Shown here in pieces: positions 1 through 9,414 of a stretch of DNA of 64,000 bases. The notes under the pieces were generated by a model. It did not search any database and had not been told where the DNA came from. It saw only the letters and a list, made by a program, of their open reading frames with translations. The position numbers and the translations under genes were made by a program. The stretch is from JANOYJ01 sp963792485 (GTDB lineage: Bacteria > Pseudomonadota > Alphaproteobacteria > Rhizobiales > Rhizobiaceae). Each line of letters starts with the position of its first letter. Positions within the stretch are counted from its first letter, which is position 1. Location of the stretch: positions 806,001-870,000 of the forward strand of contig CAWBWL010000007.1 of the NCBI GenBank assembly GCA_963792485.1, read 5' to 3'.

Positions 1-574
1 ATTTCCGCAGGCACGCGCAACGTCTTCACTTGATCGCGCATCACCACACAGCAACCGATGGGGCCCCAAAAGCCAAAGATCGCCTTGGCGCGATACCGCC
101 GGACCGGACGCCACGGGCTCGAACTCTGTCCAAGAACGGATCTGGCCCTGCACCTAGCGACACGCCACCGATGGTCAGGTCAATCTCAGCTGTTGAGAAC
201 CCCAGCAATTCCAGATCGAAATCAATATCAATGAGGGCCTGCATTTCGAAGGCGAGCAGTTCACTGTCCCAGCCCGCATTTTCGGCAAGCTTGTTGTCGG
301 CCAAAATGTAAGCCCGTACCTCGTCCTTCGTCAGATGCGACAATCGACGGATCGGCACCTCTTGCATGCCAATCAGCTTGGCGGCCTCCACCCGTCCATG
401 GCCGGCTATGATCATATTGTCATCGCTCACCAGCACCGGGTTCGTAAACCCAAACCGCTCAATGCTGTCGGCAATCTGCCGCAGCTGTTTCCTCGAATGG
501 GTGCGGGCGTTGTTCTTGTAGGGTGCCAGGCTGCCAACCGGGCATAACTCTTCGTTTGGCAAATGCATGCGCAT
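1..574 (-). pseudogene. ParB-like / DNA methyltransferase gene, frameshifted and cut by window edge
   Basis: The N-terminal 130 or so residues form a ParB/sulfiredoxin-like domain (AGHGRVEAAK and VRAYILADNKLAENAGWD motifs), as in phage and island proteins that join ParB to an N6/N4 DNA methyltransferase. The open frame then goes off-family and stops near position 41. In the next frame the sequence continues with S-x-GDLWLLGPHRLLCGDAR, the standard opening of the methyltransferase domain. Removing one base near position 110-130 (a GG on the minus strand) joins the two frames. Either the gene is disrupted or the read carries an extra base. The rest of the methyltransferase lies outside the window. 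Start at 574; an ATG two codons later is equally possible. Confidence 0.75.
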
Positions 575-1849
575 TCTCCATTAGGCCCCAATACCGGGCA
601 GGTTTGATCTGATGGTTTGGTTACGCGATACTGAGTGAACAATACCGGAACCTGCACCGCGTGCGCAACTGGGCAAACTGCAGAAAGCAAAAGCGTTCTA
701 CTCGACCGAGCACTTTTTTTGAGGGCTTCAAATACCCTTTGAAGACCCTTTGAAAGGGCTTTGAGCCGCCTTCAAAAGACAAATCTCGTTCAAAAATTCA
801 CTGAGGCAGACTTTGTAGAATGGATTTCCAACAACCATTAAATTCTATCGCGCAATTGGAATTCCATTTTTTCTGATAGACCTAAAATCGGCCGCCAGCA
901 GCCACGGACAGACTGGCGAAACTGCAAAGCGCGATCAAAATCGGGCTATTTTGTCACCAGCTAAAGACGGCGACGCGCGACTCCATATCCCTCGAGGCTC
1001 GTGAAATACCGCTGAACACGGCGAAGGCGAACACCACGCTACGCCCGCGACTGAGGCCATCAATTGGGTCCAATCCTCGCTCGCCGAGCATGCCAGGCAA
1101 GCAGTCAATCACAACAATGCAATCCCGATCCGTTCAATACCTCAATCCAGCTTTCCCCTACCGCTTCAGGGATTTTCCGAACACCGCACTGCCCGGCGTT
1201 CTCGCAAGTCAACATCCCATTCCCGACCAAGTGCAATTCATTCCCACCTAATGACAATTCCATCCCACAAAATGACAATTTTTTCCCACGTAACTGCAGC
1301 GATTTTCGGAGCACACTTCAGTGTTGCGGTCAATCAAACAGGCGCCGAATTCGATCAGCGCACGCTGATATAATGTGCATAACATGCTGATATTGCGTTC
1401 TATTTCGGACTCCTCGTCCAACAATTGTTGGCTAAACGGTGAGCCTGTGTGGTCCTTTTGGAGCCTGAAGGCAGAGACCGGTTCGCACAAGAAAAAAACC
1501 TCAGCCAGCCCTTCTTCCATATTGATATAGTCATCGGTCTCTCTCCCGCTGCCCCGGATAGCATCGCGATTTCCGTGGGTTGGGTGGCGCGAATTTGGCG
1601 GGCATTCCAAGAGGCCGGTTTGAAAAGTCGTCTGGCCGGGCCAGCTGGTGCGGCATTGGAGGGCCGGGGCGCAGCGAACTTGAGTTCGTGAGCACCGCAA
1701 GCGCAGAAAGTGGCGTCAGATCGCCGCCTAGGCGATGTTTGCAAAGGGGCTCTTATAGTCTCATTAGTCATCACCTCAATCCAGTCTTGCCTTGCGCAAT
1801 CACCGGTGGTCAATGTCAGACATGGACGATTCGACCATGAAGGGATGAA
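575..1849. other. Gene-free region between the ParB/methyltransferase gene and the SWIM operon
   Basis: About 1.3 kb with no convincing gene. The open frames here have no recognisable family, mixed composition and no ribosome binding sites. The region holds a cluster of CTTTGAA/TTCAAA words at about 721-780, including a near-palindrome CCCTTTGAAAGGG at 746-758, and the 21-bp tandem repeat at 1214-1297. It is more AT-rich than its surroundings between about 700 and 900. The promoter of the operon that begins at 1850 should lie at its right end, but I cannot identify a clear -35/-10 pair. Confidence 0.6.
1214..1297. repeat. Degenerate 21-bp tandem repeat, four units
   Basis: Four consecutive 21-base units start at 1214, 1235, 1256 and 1277. 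They share the pattern AATTCnnTCCCACnnAATGAC with several mismatches. Read on the minus strand the units encode a 7-residue repeat of the type LxxVGNE (LSFCGME, LSLGGNE, LHLVGNG) within a short unsupported open frame. It may be the remnant of a repeat-containing accessory protein or a non-coding array. Confidence 0.65.
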
Positions 1850-3241
1850 ATGGCGCTTGCCATTGACAAGATAGAGGCGGTGGCGCCGGATCAGGCTTCG
1901 CTGGCCGCCGCGCTGAAAATAAAGCCGGATGCGTGGAGCAATAGCGGGCGCGACGCGGGCGGCCAGTTCGCCTGGGGGGAATGCCAAGGGTCGGGCTCGA
2001 CGCCCTACCGCGTTGCCGTTGCGCTGTCCGACCTTGGCGCCAAATGCAGCTGCCCCAGCCGCAAATTTCCCTGCAAGCATTCGCTTGGCCTGATGCTGCA
2101 TTATTCGCGCAATGAAAGCAGCTTTGCGAGCGGCGGCATCCCCGATTTCGTCAATGACTGGGCGGGCCGCAGGCGTGGTCCGGCTGCTTCGGCCTCCGCC
2201 AATCCTCCAGTTGAAAAGGCAAAACTTTCGCTCGCCGCAGCAAGTGAGGCAATTGAAGAGGAAGCGCCGGACCCGCAGGCGGAAGCCCGCGCGGCCAAAC
2301 AGCGCGAGCGTCTGAAGGCCGAGCGCGAGACGTCCATTCTGGCCGGACTTGATGAACTTGACCGCTGGATCGGCGACATATTGGCGCGCGGCCTCGCCGC
2401 CTTTCTCAAGGATGCGCCGGGCCTTTGCCGTATTGCTGCGCAGCGGCTGGTCGATGCGAAGGCTCCGGCGCTGGCGGCGCGCATCGATGCCTTTCCGTCG
2501 CAGGTTCTGTCTTTGCCGCTTGAGCGGCGGGCCGACGCGGCAATCGAGGCGCTTGGCGCATGGCATTTGCTGGCCGAGGCCTATCGCCGTCAGGATGATC
2601 TGCCCGCAGCGCTGCGCCATGATGTGCGGCGCCTGGCCGGGTGGAGTGAACAGCGGCAGGCTCTGCTGGATGATCCGCAAGCCCTGCGGCTGACCGCCGA
2701 TTGGACGGTAATGGCGACTTTCAGCGAAGTGCAGCCGGACAAATTGCGGCGCAACGAAACCTGGCTCGCCAGTGATGATGGGCGGACAGCATTGCTTCTT
2801 GATTTTGTGCCGGTGGCAACCGGCGCGTCCGGCCCGGCCTTTCTGGCTGGCGAGCGCTTCTGCGCCGAACTTGTTTTCTATCCGTCGGCGGAGCCGCTTC
2901 GCGCCTTGCTGGTCTCAAAGTCGCAAGCAAGCGAGTCTGCCAAACCCGTTGCCCTGCCGGACATGTCCGAAGCACTCGCCGACTTTGAAGCGAGACGCGC
3001 GCGCCAGCCCTGGCTGGGCGCAATACCAATCCGCTTCCGGGCGGGCATTGTGCGACGGGCGCTAAAAGGCGCGCTGTGGATCACGGATGGTCAGACAAGC
3101 CTGCCGCTTGATCCGCGCATGCATGATGAATTGATTGTCCTTGACGGGATGGCGCTGGAAGCAGCCGCCGGTTTCTGGGATGGCCAGGTGTTTGCGCCAG
3201 TCTCCGCCGAGACGCAGATTGGAACATGGGGGCGCATATGA
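1850..3241 (+). CDS. SWIM zinc-finger family protein
   Basis: 463 residues. A SWIM zinc finger of the form CxCx6CxH is visible at C66, C68, C75 and H77 (CSCPSRKFPCKH). SWIM domains bind nucleic acid or protein partners. The rest is alanine- and leucine-rich with no recognised catalytic motif. It is the first gene of a five-gene operon with DUF5691, MoxR AAA+, DUF5682 and VWA proteins, and is the likely counterpart of E. coli YehQ. A purine-rich AAGGGA precedes the ATG at 1850. The stop overlaps the next start as ATGA. The domain call is solid; the function of the cassette is unknown. Confidence 0.85.
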   Translation: MALAIDKIEAVAPDQASLAAALKIKPDAWSNSGRDAGGQFAWGECQGSGSTPYRVAVALSDLGAKCSCPSRKFPCKHSLGLMLHYSRNESSFASGGIPDFVNDWAGRRRGPAASASANPPVEKAKLSLAAASEAIEEEAPDPQAEARAAKQRERLKAERETSILAGLDELDRWIGDILARGLAAFLKDAPGLCRIAAQRLVDAKAPALAARIDAFPSQVLSLPLERRADAAIEALGAWHLLAEAYRRQDDLPAALRHDVRRLAGWSEQRQALLDDPQALRLTADWTVMATFSEVQPDKLRRNETWLASDDGRTALLLDFVPVATGASGPAFLAGERFCAELVFYPSAEPLRALLVSKSQASESAKPVALPDMSEALADFEARRARQPWLGAIPIRFRAGIVRRALKGALWITDGQTSLPLDPRMHDELIVLDGMALEAAAGFWDGQVFAPVSAETQIGTWGRI

Positions 3242-4650
3242 GCGCGCCCCTTTTCAATGCCGATGAGGCGGGCGCGCTGCGCCACAGCCTGTCGCTCGGC
3301 CTTGCGGTGTCGGCGCCCAAGTCCTCGCACCCGCCGGTTCTTGCCCAGCTTGCCCTGCTTGCGGCGTGGCAGCGTTGCGAAAGACCGGTTGCGCCGGATT
3401 TTGCCTCGGTGCCAGCTGCCGCTGATACTCACCTGCGATATCCAGATATTGCATGCCGGGGCCAGCTGGCCCGGCTTGCCACTATGACAAAGAAGGATGC
3501 GTCAAGCCGGTTGCTTCCCGCCGCGCTTGATGCGATCCGCGCCGCAGGTCTGGCGCTTCATCCATTCGACTATGCGCGGCTTGAGGACATCATCGCCCGC
3601 CATGCCGAGCGCGTTGATTCCGGCGCGCGCGCCTGGCTGCAGACCGTCCGCCCTGAGAAGGAATTGCCGGAAGCGCTCTATGACGGCCCTGCCGTTGATG
3701 AGAGCAACGTTGCGCAGGCCGGCAAGCGGCAGAAGATCGCGTATGTCGCAGCGCTACGCGTCGCCAATCCGGCAGCCGGACGTGGGCTTGTCGAACGGCT
3801 GTTTCCGGATGAGCCGGCGGCAAACCGGCTGGAACTGGCGGCGGTTCTTGCCAGCCATCTGTCTGGTGAGGATCGTCCGTTTCTCGAGTCTCTGGCGAGC
3901 GACCGCGCCCAGACCGTGCGCGACAAGGCGAATGAACTTCTTGGGCTGCTGCCCGGCACGGACGCGTTTGCAAAACGCATGGCGCGGCTGAAAGAAGACA
4001 TTGAAATCAAGTCCGAGGGATTGCTGCGCCGCCGCAAGGTGCTGGCTTACAAGCCGCCCGCGAATGTGCGCCCGCACGAAGTGGCGGGTGCGCAGGCGGC
4101 GCTGATTGCGGGCCTCAGCCTTGATGGCATCGCCAGCGCCTTTGGCGAAACCGCAGACTCTCTGATCACCATCGCTGCCGCTTCCTTGAAGGCTGGACCT
4201 TTGGCCTACCTGCTGTTCCTCAAGGCTGCCGAGGAAGGCAATCTGCGCCTCGTGGAAAGCCATCCGGACTTGATGAACGGCGATGAAGGCACCAAGGCAG
4301 TCGCTCTTCTGCAGGCGGGTCTGCCACATCTGACAGGCCCAGAGCGCGACAGACTGATCCTGTTTGCCTTGCCGGTAAATCTTTGGAAGTCTTTGCCACA
4401 TGGTTACATGTTCGATCTGATCGGCGACGCGATCGGCGGACCGCTCCCGGCAGCAGTCGCGCAACCGCTTGTGGCGAGCAATCTGTGGGACAATGTGCAG
4501 CCAAACCTGATTGAAGACACCGCCGAAGCCGTGGCTCCGCTGGTCCCGCTGGCGCTTTCTGCGCGCTTTGTCGCGCGTTTCGAAAACGCCGCGCCGCGCG
4601 CGGCGCAGTATCACAAGTTTCTCTCCACACTTCCTGCAACAGCCGTTTGA
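3238..4650 (+). CDS. DUF5691-type protein of the SWIM/MoxR/VWA cassette
   Basis: About 470 residues, predicted soluble, alpha-helical and repeat-like, with no signal peptide or membrane segment. I assign it to DUF5691 mainly by its place between a SWIM gene and a MoxR gene and by its overall character, so the family name is less certain than for its neighbours. The start at 3238 overlaps the SWIM stop (ATGA) and follows a G-rich stretch. A start at 3226 would add four residues. The gene ends seven bases before the AAA+ start, which implies a shared transcript and coupled translation. Confidence 0.65.
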   Translation: MSAPLFNADEAGALRHSLSLGLAVSAPKSSHPPVLAQLALLAAWQRCERPVAPDFASVPAAADTHLRYPDIACRGQLARLATMTKKDASSRLLPAALDAIRAAGLALHPFDYARLEDIIARHAERVDSGARAWLQTVRPEKELPEALYDGPAVDESNVAQAGKRQKIAYVAALRVANPAAGRGLVERLFPDEPAANRLELAAVLASHLSGEDRPFLESLASDRAQTVRDKANELLGLLPGTDAFAKRMARLKEDIEIKSEGLLRRRKVLAYKPPANVRPHEVAGAQAALIAGLSLDGIASAFGETADSLITIAAASLKAGPLAYLLFLKAAEEGNLRLVESHPDLMNGDEGTKAVALLQAGLPHLTGPERDRLILFALPVNLWKSLPHGYMFDLIGDAIGGPLPAAVAQPLVASNLWDNVQPNLIEDTAEAVAPLVPLALSARFVARFENAAPRAAQYHKFLSTLPATAV

Positions 4651-4657
4651 GGGCGCC

Positions 4658-5755
4658 ATGGCCAAATCCGCAACGACCAATGAAAAACTTCGCCTGACAG
4701 CGGAAGAAATCCACGCCGGTGAACTTGCCGCGCTGGCCAAGGCGGATGACCGCACCCGGCCGGAAGGCTGGTCCATGTCACCGCAGGCAGTCGTCACCTT
4801 TCTGCTCGGCGGCAAGCTCAAGGACGGCACGCTAATATCAGCCAAATATGTCGGCAACCGCCGGCTCGTTGAAACAGCGGTCGCAACACTGGCGACGGAT
4901 CGCGCATTGCTGTTGCTGGGTGTTCCCGGCACGGCGAAGTCCTGGGTTTCCGAACATCTGGCCGCCGCTATCTGTGGCAATTCGCAGCGGCTCATCCAAT
5001 GCACCGCAGGAACAGACGAAGCGCAGATCCGTTATGGCTGGAACTATGCCATGCTGCTCGCCAAGGGCCCATCACGCGAGGCCCTGGTGCCGACTCCCTT
5101 GATGAAGGCGATGGAGGAGGGATCGCTCTTGCGCCTCGAAGAACTCACCCGCATGGGTTCGGATGTGCAGGACACATTCATCACAGTCCTGTCCGAGAAA
5201 GTGCTTCCCGTTCCGGAACTCAATGACGCCATTCACGCCAGGCGCGGTTTCAATGTCATCGCCACGGCCAATAATCGCGACAAGGGCGTCAATGATCTGT
5301 CGTCTGCGCTGAAGCGGCGCTTCAACGTGGTCGTGCTGCCACTGCCGGACAGTCTGGCGGAGGAAACCGGCATTGTCGTCAAGCGCGTGAACGAGATCGG
5401 CACGGGCCTGTCACTGCCGCCGATTGAACCTGCCGACAAGGAAATCGCCCGCGTCGTCATGCTGTTTCGCGAGTTGCGCAACGGGCAGACCGAAAACGGC
5501 AAGCAGAAGCTCAAGGTTCCAAGCGGCTCTCTTTCCACGGCGGAGGCGATTTCCGTCGGCATCGGCGCGTGGGCGGAGGCCGGGCATTTCGGCAATGGCG
5601 CGATGGATGCCAATTCAGTTGCCGCGCAGATTGTCGGCGCGGTGGTGAAGGATCCCGTGCAGGACCGCATCGTTCTGCAGGAATATCTGGAATCGGTTGT
5701 GCGCGAGCGCACCGGCTGGCGCGACCTCTATGATGCTGTCCGCGAGGTGCTGTGA
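4658..5755 (+). CDS. MoxR-type AAA+ ATPase (YehL-like)
   Basis: 365 residues. Walker A is GVPGTAKS at residues 88-95. The Walker B position reads LLRLEE at 157-162, with Glu where most AAA+ proteins have Asp. Sensor 1 is ATANNRD near 203-208, and the arginine-finger region is SALKRRFN. MoxR ATPases work with VWA proteins as chaperones that remodel or load cofactors into partner complexes; here the VWA partner is encoded two genes downstream. Length and partners match E. coli YehL. The ATG at 4658 was chosen because it sits just after the upstream stop; a longer in-frame reading would run back through the DUF5691 gene. The stop overlaps the next start. Confidence 0.9.
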   Translation: MAKSATTNEKLRLTAEEIHAGELAALAKADDRTRPEGWSMSPQAVVTFLLGGKLKDGTLISAKYVGNRRLVETAVATLATDRALLLLGVPGTAKSWVSEHLAAAICGNSQRLIQCTAGTDEAQIRYGWNYAMLLAKGPSREALVPTPLMKAMEEGSLLRLEELTRMGSDVQDTFITVLSEKVLPVPELNDAIHARRGFNVIATANNRDKGVNDLSSALKRRFNVVVLPLPDSLAEETGIVVKRVNEIGTGLSLPPIEPADKEIARVVMLFRELRNGQTENGKQKLKVPSGSLSTAEAISVGIGAWAEAGHFGNGAMDANSVAAQIVGAVVKDPVQDRIVLQEYLESVVRERTGWRDLYDAVREVL

Positions 5756-7989
5756 GCGAGCCGCGCCTCCATCTCCTCGGCATACGCCACCACGGGCCGG
5801 GCTCTGCGGCGAGCGTCGTTGCGGCGCTTGGCGCGCTTGATCCGGATGTTGTCCTGATCGAGGGACCGGCCGACGCCAATGATGTCTTGCCCTATGCCGC
5901 AGGCAAAGGCTTGCTGCCGCCGGTCGCCATGCTTGTCTATGAAGAAGATGCGCCGGAAAAATCCGCCTTCTATCCGTTTGCGGAGTTCTCGCCAGAATGG
6001 CAGGCGCTGCAATGGGCGCTTGAGAACAAGAAGATCGTGCGCTTTGCCGATCTGCCCGTTTCTTCGCGCGGCGGCAGCGAAAAGGCAGAGGATGAAGACG
6101 AGACTTCTGCCATCGGCGATCCGCTGACCATGCTTGCCGAGGCGGCAGGCGAAAGCGATGGCGAGACCTGGTGGAACGGTCTTGTCGAGCAAAGCGCTGG
6201 AGGCGCGGGCATATTCGCGAGCATCGAACAGGCAATGACGGCGGTGCGCGCCGCTCATGAAGAAGATCATCCGATTGGTTTGGTTGAAGCGCGGCGCGAG
6301 GCTTTCATGCGGCTCGAAATTGCCAAGGCGCTTTCAGATGTCTCCGGCCCTGTCGCCATGATTTGCGGCGCATGGCACGTCCCGGCGCTGCGCCGCAAGG
6401 TGCCGCTTTCCGAAGACCGCGCCGTGCTGAAAGGCCTGCCCAAGCCTAGGACCATGGCCACATGGATTCCGTGGACATCCTCACGGCTGGCTCATGAAAG
6501 CGGCTATGGGGCGGGCATCACCTCGCCTGGCTGGTATCAGCATCTGTGGGCAGAACAGGCAGGCACGGGGCGCGCACATGCCGAGGCCATGACGGCGAGC
6601 TGGCAAACAAAGGTGGCCGGTTTGCTGCGCGAAGAAGGTCTGCCCGCTTCCACTGCCTCGGTCATCGAAGCGGCGCGTCTGGCGATTTCCGTCGCCGCGC
6701 TTCGCGGCCACTCCATGCCAGGTCTTGCCGAAATGCAGGATGCCTCACTGGCTGTCCTGTGCCACGGCGATGACATCCTGCTGCGCCTCATCAACCGCAA
6801 ACTGGTGATTGGCGACGACATCGGGGAAGTCGGCGATGACATTCCGCAAATGCCGCTCGCTGAAGATCTGGCCCGCTGGCAAAAGCGCCTGCGGCTGAAA
6901 CCGTCCGCCACGCAAGAGGAAATGGCGCTGGATCTGCGCAGCGAGGCGGGCTTGCTGAAATCCACCCTGTTTCACCGGCTCAATCTCATCAACGTGCCCT
7001 GGGGCCGGATCCGCGACGCACAGGCCGGGCGCGGCACGTTCCGTGAAATCTGGACATTGGTCTGGGCTCCGGAATTGTCCGTGCGTTTGGCCGAGGCCTT
7101 GCGCTTCGGAGTGACCATTGAGCAGGCGTCGGCCAATGCCGCGCTGGATGCCGCTTCCAAAGGCGCTGACCTTGTGCGCTGCGCCGAACTGGTCAGTCAG
7201 TGCCTCAACGCTGATCTCGGTGACGCCGCAGCCCAATTGACAGCCCGCCTGCAGGCGCTTGCCGTTTCCGAAGGTGACATTCTCAAACTCATGCTCGCGC
7301 TTGGCCCGCTTGCAAACATCCTGCGCTATGGCACGGCCCGCAAGATGCCGGTCGAGGCCTTGACCGGGCTTGTGACGTCGATGGCTGCGGAAATCAGCGC
7401 CGGGCTCGCGCCTGCCTGCCGCGGACTGAATGAGGAAGCGGCGCAAGCCATGTTCAGTGCGATGCAGTCGTTTGATGTTGCGGTCACGCTTCTTGAGGAA
7501 GCACACCATCGGGAGGCATGGCTTGCCGCCCTGGCGCAAGTTTCGGGCGATCAGCTTGCCTCGCCCTATCTGCGCGGCTATGCCAGCCGGCGCCTCTATG
7601 ACAGCCAGATTATCGATAGCGAGGAGACCGGGCGCAAATTGTCGCTCGCCACATCCGCCGCTGTTGCGGCCGCTGAGAGCGGGGCCTGGATGGAAGGGTT
7701 CCTGTCCGGCGCGGCACAGGTGCTTTTGCATGATGTGCGTCTGTTCGGCCTCGTGGATGAATGGCTGTCCGGTCTCGGCGAAGACATGCTGACCGAACTT
7801 CTGCCGCTCCTGCGCCGCGCGGTCGGTTCCTTCGATCAGATGGAGCGGCGGCGGCTGATTGAAATCGTGCGCAAAGGCCCTGTCACTATCGGCCCATCCG
7901 GCCATGCTCAATCCGGCGATCCGGAAGTTGCTGCGCGCTTTGCCGCCGCCGAACCGCTGCTGCGCACAATTCTGGGGATCAAGTCATGA
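5752..7989 (+). CDS. DUF5682 family protein (YehM-like)
   Basis: 745 residues beginning at a GTG that overlaps the AAA+ stop (GTGA). The N-terminus carries the hallmark GIRHHGPGSA (residues 10-19) and LIEGPADANDVL (35-46), reminiscent of the metal-binding HxxG and GxxE-type motifs of ChaN/TraB-like proteins; that comparison is inference. The remainder is helical. It occurs with MoxR and VWA proteins in E. coli yehLMPQ and here. No enzymatic activity is established for the family. The stop overlaps the VWA start as ATGA. Confidence 0.85.
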   Translation: MSEPRLHLLGIRHHGPGSAASVVAALGALDPDVVLIEGPADANDVLPYAAGKGLLPPVAMLVYEEDAPEKSAFYPFAEFSPEWQALQWALENKKIVRFADLPVSSRGGSEKAEDEDETSAIGDPLTMLAEAAGESDGETWWNGLVEQSAGGAGIFASIEQAMTAVRAAHEEDHPIGLVEARREAFMRLEIAKALSDVSGPVAMICGAWHVPALRRKVPLSEDRAVLKGLPKPRTMATWIPWTSSRLAHESGYGAGITSPGWYQHLWAEQAGTGRAHAEAMTASWQTKVAGLLREEGLPASTASVIEAARLAISVAALRGHSMPGLAEMQDASLAVLCHGDDILLRLINRKLVIGDDIGEVGDDIPQMPLAEDLARWQKRLRLKPSATQEEMALDLRSEAGLLKSTLFHRLNLINVPWGRIRDAQAGRGTFREIWTLVWAPELSVRLAEALRFGVTIEQASANAALDAASKGADLVRCAELVSQCLNADLGDAAAQLTARLQALAVSEGDILKLMLALGPLANILRYGTARKMPVEALTGLVTSMAAEISAGLAPACRGLNEEAAQAMFSAMQSFDVAVTLLEEAHHREAWLAALAQVSGDQLASPYLRGYASRRLYDSQIIDSEETGRKLSLATSAAVAAAESGAWMEGFLSGAAQVLLHDVRLFGLVDEWLSGLGEDMLTELLPLLRRAVGSFDQMERRRLIEIVRKGPVTIGPSGHAQSGDPEVAARFAAAEPLLRTILGIKS

Positions 7990-9164
7990 GTGCGGCAACT
8001 GCAGTGCCCGAACGTGAACGGCGCTGGCGGCTCGCGCTTGGCGCTGATGATAACGCCAGCGCCCTCAGCGAGCGTGACCGGCGTTTGGATACGGCGCTGA
8101 CCGCGATCTATGGCAGCGGCGATGGCGCAGAAGGCAAGAAGGGCGGACTTGGAAGCTCCTCGCCGCGCGTCGCGCGCTGGCTGGGTGACATCCGCGAGTT
8201 CTTCCCCACTCCCGTCGTGCAGGTGATCCAGAAAGATGCGTTCGAGCGGCTCGGCTTGAAGAAAATGCTGCTCGAACCCGAATTCCTGCAGAGTTTTGAA
8301 GCGGATGTGCATCTGGTCGCGGACCTGATGTCAATTGGCAAGGCGATGCCGGAAAAGACCAAGGCCACAGCGCGGCTGGTGATCACCAAAGTCGTCGAGG
8401 AACTGATGCGACGCCTCGCCCACCGCACGACTGAGGCCGTGCGCGGAGCGCTCAACAAGCAGAAGCGCTCCTACCGCCCGCGCCATGCGGACATTGACTG
8501 GCCGCGCACCATCCGCGCCAATCTGCGCCACTATCAGGCCGAACACAAAACCATTGTGCCTGAAAAACTGATCGGCTTTTCGCGCAAGGTCCGCCGCGCC
8601 GATCTGAATGATGTGATCCTGCTCGTGGACCAATCCGGCTCGATGGCGACATCAGTCGTCTATTCCTCGATCTTCGCCGCAGTGATGGCCTCGATCCCCG
8701 CCGTGTCAACGAAGTTCGTGGTGTTCGACACCGCCATTGTGGACCTTACCGAAAAGCTTGCCGATCCGGTCGAGGTGCTGTTTGGAGTGCAGCTTGGCGG
8801 CGGCACCGATATCAACCGCGCACTCGCCTATGCGCGCGATCTGGTCACGCGTCCTTCGCAGACGCATCTGATCATGATCACCGACCTCTATGAAGGCGGC
8901 AACCGCGCTGAAATGCTGGAGCGCGCGGAAGAGGCGGTGCGTGCGGGGATCAATGTCATCGTGCTCTTGGCGCTCTCCGATGACGGCCGCCCATCCTATG
9001 ATGTGCAGGCCGCGCAGCACATCGCCTCGCTCGGCTGTCCAGTCTTTGCCTGCACGCCGGATCAGTTTCCGGACATGATGGCGGTCGCCTTGCAGAAAGG
9101 CGATATCAATGCTTGGGCGTCTGCGCAGGGTATTGCCACGGTGCGGGCATCCTCCGCAGATTAG
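7986..9164 (+). CDS. VWA-domain protein (YehP-like), partner of the MoxR ATPase
   Basis: 392 residues. The C-terminal half is a von Willebrand A domain with an intact metal-ion-dependent adhesion site: DQSGS at 215-219, GGGTD with T274, and a later ITD. The N-terminal half is charged and helical. VWA proteins of this kind act as adaptors for MoxR ATPases. It is the last gene of the operon, with a four-base overlap to DUF5682. After the stop comes a perfect 10-bp palindrome AATGATCATT, but I see no convincing terminator. Confidence 0.88.
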   Translation: MSAATAVPERERRWRLALGADDNASALSERDRRLDTALTAIYGSGDGAEGKKGGLGSSSPRVARWLGDIREFFPTPVVQVIQKDAFERLGLKKMLLEPEFLQSFEADVHLVADLMSIGKAMPEKTKATARLVITKVVEELMRRLAHRTTEAVRGALNKQKRSYRPRHADIDWPRTIRANLRHYQAEHKTIVPEKLIGFSRKVRRADLNDVILLVDQSGSMATSVVYSSIFAAVMASIPAVSTKFVVFDTAIVDLTEKLADPVEVLFGVQLGGGTDINRALAYARDLVTRPSQTHLIMITDLYEGGNRAEMLERAEEAVRAGINVIVLLALSDDGRPSYDVQAAQHIASLGCPVFACTPDQFPDMMAVALQKGDINAWASAQGIATVRASSAD

Positions 9165-9414
9165 AATGATCATTTCTCAATTCCTGTTCCCCGATTTTCG
9201 ACTTGCGGGCCGCGCCTGCCCCCTTGAGCCGCTGGGATGAGCGCTGGTTTGGCGCAGCCCGTGACGAAGAGGGGATCGCCGGTGTAGGATAAAGCCAAGC
9301 CGGGAAGTCACAAAAACACGAATTAACCGAGCAATATCAACGGCCCTCAAAAAATACTTATCCCACCCCTTTCATCCTGCCCCATAATCCGCCGCGTGTG
9401 TGGAAGGGCAGGGC

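Noticed and set aside
1400..2680. Long minus-strand open frame overlapping the SWIM gene
   Set aside because: It is a high-GC shadow of the SWIM gene in its right half and has no domain; the plus-strand gene has a zinc finger and operon context.
9165..9174. Perfect palindrome AATGATCATT after the VWA gene
   Set aside because: It is only 10 bases with no T-run or partner site, expected by chance in 64 kb.
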